Assembly: GCF_021284745.1 (NCBI RefSeq)
Contig: NZ_CP089925.1
Coordinates: 1,356,001 to 1,420,000 of the forward strand
Length of the DNA: 64,000 nucleotides
Reading direction: 5' to 3'
Origin: Lysobacter sp. KIS68-7
Lineage (GTDB): Bacteria > Pseudomonadota > Gammaproteobacteria > Xanthomonadales > Xanthomonadaceae
Below the pieces are notes generated by a model. That model was not told where the DNA came from. It did not search any database and saw only the letters and a list, made by a program, of their open reading frames with translations. Shown piece after piece: positions 58,123 to 64,000 of the stretch; position 1 is the stretch's first letter; the number at the start of each line of letters is the position of its first letter. The translations under genes were made by a program, and so were the position numbers.

Positions 58123-60093
58123 CTAGCGTTCGCGCACGCGCAGCACCGGCAGCGTGGAATCCGGATGCACGCTTTCCACCGCGGTCATGCCGCGCAGGTC
58201 CTTGCGTAGCTGCGCATGCGCCGATCCGTCGTTCGCCACGGGGCGCCAGATGCCGAAGACCTTCACCGGACGCGAATAGGCCAAGCGTTGCGTCGTGCCG
58301 ATCCAGAGCGGCGCACCGTCGCGCAATTGCTTCGGTGCGAGCCACAAGCGCAGGGCGAGCGCGTCGTTCGGGCCGACATGGCGGATCAGCAACATCGCTT
58401 CCGGCCGGCCATCGAGCGTTGCTGGCAGCACCGGTTGGCGTTCGGACGGGCGATTGTCGTCGAGCAGGCCGAGGATCTCGACCCAGTTCGCCTGCCGTTG
58501 CACGCGCCACCCCTTGTCCTGCAAGCGCTGGCGCAAGGCGAGGGCGGACCCGGCGTATTGCACGTCGAGTGCCCAGCGCCGGCCCGGATCGGATTCGTTG
58601 CGTTGCGCGGGCAGGCGCGTCCAATCGGTGTTCCACCAGGCGTCCATCGTGAGCGAACGTGGTGGAGGCTCCGGCGCGAAGCGGGCAAGCGTGGGCTCGA
58701 TTGCGCGCGGCGCATGCCATACGGCAGCGATCGCGAAGACGCCGTAGAACCCCAACGCGAGCGGACGCATCCAGAACGAGCGCGCGACGTGCCGGCGATA
58801 GGCAATGCCGAGCACCAACACCCACGCGATGCCGAACAACATGCCGCCAAGGATGTCGCTCAGCCAGTGCGCGCCCAGGTACAACTCGGCGAAGCCCAGC
58901 AGCGTGACCAGCGCGCCGCCGACGAGGTACGGCCATGCGCGATCGCGCCCGGGCAGTTCGCGCGCGATGAGCACTGCGAAGAAACCGAAGGCGATCGTCG
59001 CCATCGTCACTTCGAGCGAGGGGATGCCGAACGCGTTGGCGTCGTGCTCCGGCAACAGGAGGCGCAGGCCACCCGTCAGTGCGAAGCCGAACGCGAGCGC
59101 CGCGAGCCAGTGCGCCGCGGCGGTCCAGCGGCGGCGCAGCAACAACCACAACAGCGCGGCCGCTGCGGCGGGACCGAGCACGACTGCGTCGCCCAGGGTG
59201 TCGAACCCCGCCATCAACCGGTCGGCGAGCGGGTTGCGCACGGCCGTCATGAAATCGCGCACGCGGTGGTCCAGGCCAAGCGGCCCGCCCCGGGCCCACA
59301 ACGCGGCGAGCAACGCCGCCCAGGCCCACGCGATGACGAACAGGGCCGCGGCCAGGATCAGCAGCGAAGCCGATTCGGGGCGATTGGGATCGATCACGGC
59401 GCCCGCGTAACGGCCCAGGCGCGGATGCTCGCGCGACCAGCGCAGGGCTTGTTCCAGCAATCGATCCGCGTGTCCCGCGAACCAGCGCCACGTGTACAGC
59501 ACCGCCGCCCACACCAGCGCGACCGCGGCGAGCAGCGCGCACATCACCAGCGCAAGGCGATCGGCGACCGCGGCCACCGCATCGTAGGACTTGCCGAAGA
59601 TCCAACCCGGCGCAAGGAAGGCTCCGGCCCACAGCACGCATGCGAACAGGCTGATGGGCAGGTAGCGACGCAGCGGCATCCGCAGCATGCCGGCGATCGC
59701 GGGAACGAACGGACGCACCGCACCGACGAAACGCGCGATCAGCAAACCCTTCGCACCATGTCGCTTGAACACGCGCTCGCCGCGATCGAGCAATTGCGGG
59801 TAGCGACGGAAGGGCCAATGCCCGCGCATCTGCGGGCCCCAGCGATGGCCGATCCAGTAACTCAATCCGTCGCCGAAGAATGCGCCGAGCGCGGCGCACG
59901 TCACCGCGTAAGGCCCGTCGATGTGGCCCAGGCCCACGAGCACGCCAACGGCGAACAACAGCGGCAACGCAGGCACGACGATGCCCACGACGGCGAGCGC
60001 ATCGCAAAAGGCGATGAGCAGGATCAGCAAGCCGGCCGCGCGCGGGTGCGCGGTGATCCAGGCGATGGTGCCGTCGAACCAGGTGGTGGGCAT
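58123..60093 (-). CDS. lssY: DedA-PAP2-LssY three-domain membrane protein
   Basis: A 656-residue fusion: DedA/VTT domain (about 15-195, GIVVPALPLLFAVGVLVGLG, ALGAFFGDGLSYWIGHRWG, IARFVGAVRPFVPAIAGML), PAP2-like domain (about 255-455), and a soluble LssY C-terminal domain (about 500-656, NTDWTRLPAQRNESDPG). DedA proteins flip lipids; PAP2 dephosphorylates lipid phosphates. The PAP2 signature is damaged: PSGH reads PSLE (His to Glu), the C1 K...RP motif is not evident, and the late motif reads AELYLGAHWLSD rather than SR.YLG.H..SD. TATAAT lies 6 nt before the ATG at 60093, so the mRNA may be leaderless. LssY was named from a Legionella secretion locus. Confidence 0.9.
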   Translation of the reverse strand: MPTTWFDGTIAWITAHPRAAGLLILLIAFCDALAVVGIVVPALPLLFAVGVLVGLGHIDGPYAVTCAALGAFFGDGLSYWIGHRWGPQMRGHWPFRRYPQLLDRGERVFKRHGAKGLLIARFVGAVRPFVPAIAGMLRMPLRRYLPISLFACVLWAGAFLAPGWIFGKSYDAVAAVADRLALVMCALLAAVALVWAAVLYTWRWFAGHADRLLEQALRWSREHPRLGRYAGAVIDPNRPESASLLILAAALFVIAWAWAALLAALWARGGPLGLDHRVRDFMTAVRNPLADRLMAGFDTLGDAVVLGPAAAAALLWLLLRRRWTAAAHWLAALAFGFALTGGLRLLLPEHDANAFGIPSLEVTMATIAFGFFAVLIARELPGRDRAWPYLVGGALVTLLGFAELYLGAHWLSDILGGMLFGIAWVLVLGIAYRRHVARSFWMRPLALGFYGVFAIAAVWHAPRAIEPTLARFAPEPPPRSLTMDAWWNTDWTRLPAQRNESDPGRRWALDVQYAGSALALRQRLQDKGWRVQRQANWVEILGLLDDNRPSERQPVLPATLDGRPEAMLLIRHVGPNDALALRLWLAPKQLRDGAPLWIGTTQRLAYSRPVKVFGIWRPVANDGSAHAQLRKDLRGMTAVESVHPDSTLPVLRVRER

Positions 60094-60099
60094 GCCCCG

Positions 60100-60105
60100 A
60101 TTATA
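60100..60105 (-). promoter_or_regulatory. -10 box of the LssY-type gene
   Basis: TATAAT on the minus strand ends 6 nt before the ATG at 60093, with no Shine-Dalgarno between. The spacing points to transcription starting at the start codon. Confidence 0.5.
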
Positions 60106-60145
60106 GGGAGCACAATGCACGCCTTCGTTGCACGAGGAGGCAGGC

Positions 60146-60964
60146 ATGGCGGGCGCGCTCGCGGGCAGGACCTTGTTCGTCACCGGCGCATCGCGCGGCA
60201 TCGGCCTTGCGATTGCGCGCCGCGCCGCGGCCGATGGCGCCAATGTCGCGATCGCCGCGAAATCCGCCGTCCCCAACCCGAAGCTTCCCGGCACCATCCA
60301 TACGGCGGCCGCCGAGGTCGAAGCCTTGGGAGGCCGCGCCCTCGCCCTACGCTGCGACATCCGTGAAGAGGAGCAGGTGCAGGCCGCCGTCGCGGAAACG
60401 GTGTCCGCTTTCGGTGGCATCGACATCCTCGTGAACAACGCGAGTGCGATCTGGCTGCGCGGCACGCTCGACACGCCGATGAAGCGTTACGACCTGATGC
60501 AGGAGGTCAACGCACGCGGCACCTTCCTGTGTTCGCAGGCATGCCTGCCGCACCTGCTGAAGTCCTCGAACCCCCACATCCTGACGCTGGCGCCACCGCC
60601 GAGCCTGGAGCCGAAGTGGTGGGGCCCGCACACGGCCTACACGCTCGCGAAGATGGGCATGAGCTTCGCGACGATCGGGCTCGCGGCCGAGTTCGGTCCG
60701 CAGGGCGTGGCGGTGAACGCGCTGTGGCCGCGCACGATCATCGCGACGGACGCGCTGAACATGATCCCGGGCATCGACATCGCACGCTGCCGCAAGCCGG
60801 AGATCGTCGCGGATGCGGCGCACGCGATCCTCTCGCGGCCCGCGAAAGGCCTGCATGGCCGCTTCTTCATCGACGAAGACGCCTTGCGCGAAGCCGGCAT
60901 CACCGACCTCGCACGCTACGCCGTCGATCCTTCGCAAACCCCGCTACCGGACCTGTTCCTGTGA
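60146..60964 (+). CDS. Short-chain dehydrogenase/reductase (HSDL2-like)
   Basis: A 272-residue NAD(P)-dependent SDR. It has the Rossmann [20 protein letters not shown], the NNAS motif ([12 protein letters not shown]) and the active-site Tyr-x3-Lys in [12 protein letters not shown], and the long loop [18 protein letters not shown] typical of the HSDL2-like C subfamily. Substrate unknown, likely a lipid or fatty acid derivative. GGAGG 7 nt upstream of 60146 fixes the start. It overlaps the next gene (GTGA). Confidence 0.93.
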   Translation: MAGALAGRTLFVTGASRGIGLAIARRAAADGANVAIAAKSAVPNPKLPGTIHTAAAEVEALGGRALALRCDIREEEQVQAAVAETVSAFGGIDILVNNASAIWLRGTLDTPMKRYDLMQEVNARGTFLCSQACLPHLLKSSNPHILTLAPPPSLEPKWWGPHTAYTLAKMGMSFATIGLAAEFGPQGVAVNALWPRTIIATDALNMIPGIDIARCRKPEIVADAAHAILSRPAKGLHGRFFIDEDALREAGITDLARYAVDPSQTPLPDLFL

Positions 60965-61380
60965 AATACCTCCACACCATGATCCGCGTGCACGACCTCG
61001 ACGCGACGCTGCGCTTCTTCAAGGACGGCCTGGGACTGCGCGAAACGCGCCGCATGGACAACCCGCAGGGCAAGTACACGCTCGTCTTCCTCGCCGCCGA
61101 CGAAACGCCGGAGGCGGAGATCGAACTCACCCAGAACTGGGATTCGACCGAGGATTACGGCAGCGCACGCAACTTCGGCCACCTCGCGTTTCGCGTGAAG
61201 GACATCTACGCGACCTGCGCGCACCTGCAGTCGATGGGTTACACGATCAACCGCCCGCCGCGCGACGGGCACATGGCGTTCGTGCGGTCGCCCGACCTGG
61301 TGTCGGTCGAACTGCTGCAGGAAGGCCATTTGCCGCCGCAGGAGCCGTGGGCGTCGATGGGCAACACCGGCGTCTGGTGA
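60961..61380 (+). CDS. gloA: Lactoylglutathione lyase (glyoxalase I)
   Basis: GloA isomerises the methylglyoxal-glutathione hemithioacetal to lactoylglutathione in detoxification. The 139-residue protein has the VOC fold and metal ligands: His in [11 protein letters not shown], Glu in [10 protein letters not shown], His in [11 protein letters not shown] and Glu in [10 protein letters not shown]. Start at GTG overlapping the SDR stop. The C-terminal half ends with [12 protein letters not shown], typical of xanthomonad versions. SDR and GloA are probably co-translated. Confidence 0.95.
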   Translation: MKYLHTMIRVHDLDATLRFFKDGLGLRETRRMDNPQGKYTLVFLAADETPEAEIELTQNWDSTEDYGSARNFGHLAFRVKDIYATCAHLQSMGYTINRPPRDGHMAFVRSPDLVSVELLQEGHLPPQEPWASMGNTGVW

Positions 61381-61384
61381 CGCG

Positions 61385-61995
61385 TCAGAGCCCGTAGCAG
61401 GCGAGGATCGTGTCGAACGCGCCCGGGTGCGCGACGTGTTCGGCGAACAAGCCCGCGGCACGCGCGCCTTCCACGTTGTCGAAGTTGTCGTCGAGGAAGA
61501 GCGTGTGGTGCGGCGCGTGGCCGAGCCGCTCGATCGTGATGCGGTAGATGTCCTGCGATGGCTTCGATGCGCGCAGCGTGCCGCTGCAGAACACGCGGCC
61601 TTCCAGCAGCGGGAACAGGCCGGGTAGCGCGTCGGGAAGCAGCGCTTCGAGCAGCACGCCGTTGTTCGTCAGCACGCCGACTTCCACGCGCTGCGCCAGG
61701 CGCGCAATGCGCGTGCAGGTTTCGGTGGTGCAGGTCATCGATGCAGTGCGCGCGGCCGACCAGGTCGCGCGGTCGACGGTGCAACCCAGGTGGCTGCCGA
61801 GTTCGGTGAGGTACACGTCGGTGGAGAGTTCGCCCGCGTCGTAGCGATCTTCCAGGCCGCTGCCGAACAAGGCCTCGTAGACCTCGTCGGCGGTGCGTCC
61901 GACGGCGTCGCCGAGATGCTGCAATCGCCGCGGGCGGTCGTACTCGACGAGCACGCCGTCGAGATCGAACAGCACCAGCGTCGGCGACGTGGAGG

Positions 61996-61999
<4 letters not shown>
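61385..61999 (-). CDS. HAD-superfamily phosphatase
   Basis: A 204-residue haloacid-dehalogenase-like hydrolase: nucleophile DxD in [19 protein letters not shown], a cap insertion of about 65 residues, then [16 protein letters not shown], the Lys in [15 protein letters not shown] and the Asp pair in [19 protein letters not shown]. This matches the phosphoglycolate/beta-phosphoglucomutase-like group. Start at GTG 61999 overlaps the hemL stop (GTGA), so it is made with hemL. Substrate unknown. Confidence 0.88.
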
Positions 62000-63278
<1,279 letters not shown>

Positions 63279-63279
<1 letters not shown>

Positions 63280-63911
63280 CAGGGCCTCGTGGAATCGAAC
63301 AGCGATCGGCAGTGGCGCGCGGCGGCAACAGGGTCGGGGGCGTCGAAGACACCCGAGACGATGGCGACGAGGTCGGCACCGGCTTCGATCAGGGGACGCG
63401 CATTGTCCGGCGTGATGCCGCCGATCGCCACCAGTGGCAGGCCGAGGCGGCGGGCCTCGTGCAGCAGCGCGGGCGTGGCACGGCGTGCGTTGGGTTTGGT
63501 GGAAGAGGGAAAAAAGGCGCCGAAGGCGAGGTAATTCGCGCCTTCACGGGCCGCGCTTTCGGCGCGCGTTGCGTCGTCGTAGCAGGAGACGCCGATGATC
63601 GCGGCATCGCCGAGCAGGGCGCGCGCGGCTTCGATCGCGCCGTCGTGCTCGCCGAGGTGGACGCCGTCGGCCTTCACGTCGGCGGCGATGCGTGCGTCGT
63701 CATTCACGATGAACGGGACGCCTGCGTCGCGGCAGGCCTGCGCGAGTTCGGCGGCTTGTGCGTGGCGCAGCGCATCGCTCGCCTGCTTGTTGCGGTGCTG
63801 CAGGAGCGCGGTGAAGGGGAGCAGCGGCTTCACGCGGGCGAGCAGGCGCGCCGTGTCCGGTTCGTCCGGTGTCACGAGGTAGAGCCCGCGGAGATCTTGA
63901 CGGCCGTGCAT
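63279..63911 (-). CDS. thiE: Thiamine-phosphate synthase
   Basis: ThiE joins HMP-PP and the thiazole phosphate to form thiamine phosphate. The 210-residue TIM barrel has [13 protein letters not shown], the pyrophosphate-binding [13 protein letters not shown]-type [20 protein letters not shown] and [20 protein letters not shown] with [10 protein letters not shown]. Complete. It stops on the hemL start. No riboswitch is seen in the 85 nt upstream, unlike thiC. Confidence 0.96.
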
Positions 63912-63995
63912 GCGGAATCCGGATGGCGCGCTTCAAGTGGCGGCCCGGGGGTGGGACAATGCCCGGCCTGGCCGAACCCCCATTCTACGATTCCC

Positions 63996-64000
63996 ATGAC
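63996..64000 (+). other. Possible start of the next gene, cut by the window edge
   Basis: An ATG at 63996 is divergent from thiE. Only two codons are visible. In related genomes a rubredoxin gene often lies here, but this is expectation from gene order, not evidence from the bases shown. Confidence 0.2.

Overview
The window looks like chromosomal core DNA of a high-GC gammaproteobacterium of the Xanthomonadaceae, most like Lysobacter and relatives. This rests on the very high GC content with C/G-ending codons, the gene order prmA / zinc-ribbon DUF3426 gene / fis / purH / purD, the tolC-pcm-waaA block, a PPi-dependent phosphofructokinase, a HrcA-type CIRCE element before groESL and a DedA-PAP2-LssY fusion. 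I see no rRNA, tRNA, CRISPR array, transposase or prophage. It is compact, with many ATGA/GTGA stop-start overlaps.

Layout. 1-1.2 kb: an interrupted minus-strand frame and a small HTH gene. 1.2-15.2 kb: mostly minus-strand housekeeping genes: purD, purH, fis, a DUF3426 membrane protein, prmA, two conserved unknowns, accC-accB, aroQ, a TlpA thioredoxin, a DsbD with duplicated alpha domain, cutA and an XRE regulator. 15.3-17.8 kb: a candidate GGGA-rich small RNA with a strong terminator, then CIRCE-groES-groEL. 17.8-22.4 kb: a TIGR03118 protein divergent from an operon of ECF sigma factor, membrane anti-sigma factor, S8 protease and a Gcw_chp outer-membrane protein. 22.6-28.7 kb: glnE, an ELM1-like gene, a RutE-like nitroreductase, YceI, pirin and a zinc-finger protein. 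28.7-36.3 kb: a lipopolysaccharide core/lipid A block (GT4, O-antigen-ligase-like, GT2, LpxL-type acyltransferase, WaaA) followed by tolC and pcm. 36.4-41.5 kb: TetR regulator and RND efflux pair. 41.4-44.4 kb: thrB divergent from thiC with a TPP riboswitch. 44.5-49.9 kb: ion channel, ppa, a second ECF operon with two membrane proteins, slipin-NfeD pair and a small monooxygenase-fold protein. 49.9-55.4 kb: proton-pumping pyrophosphatase, three small exported unknowns and PPi-PFK. 55.5-64 kb: adk, mpl, Lon-N protein, LssY-type fusion, SDR, glyoxalase I, HAD phosphatase, hemL, thiE.

How the genes fit together. ppa, the K+-insensitive hppA and PPi-PFK are three PPi-handling enzymes within about 10 kb. 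The LPS block, lpxL and waaA supply the envelope, tolC the outer-membrane exit duct for pumps such as the RND system here. The most unusual module is the 19-22.4 kb operon. Its anti-sigma factor carries a periplasmic domain resembling a subtilase prodomain/I9 inhibitor, and the next gene is a subtilase that lacks the usual oxyanion-hole asparagine. This suggests proteolytic or inhibitor-type control of an ECF sigma factor. Several genes (lpxL, waaA, the ion channel, the LssY fusion, perhaps prmA) have a -10-like hexamer only 6-9 nt before the start codon, which suggests leaderless mRNAs.
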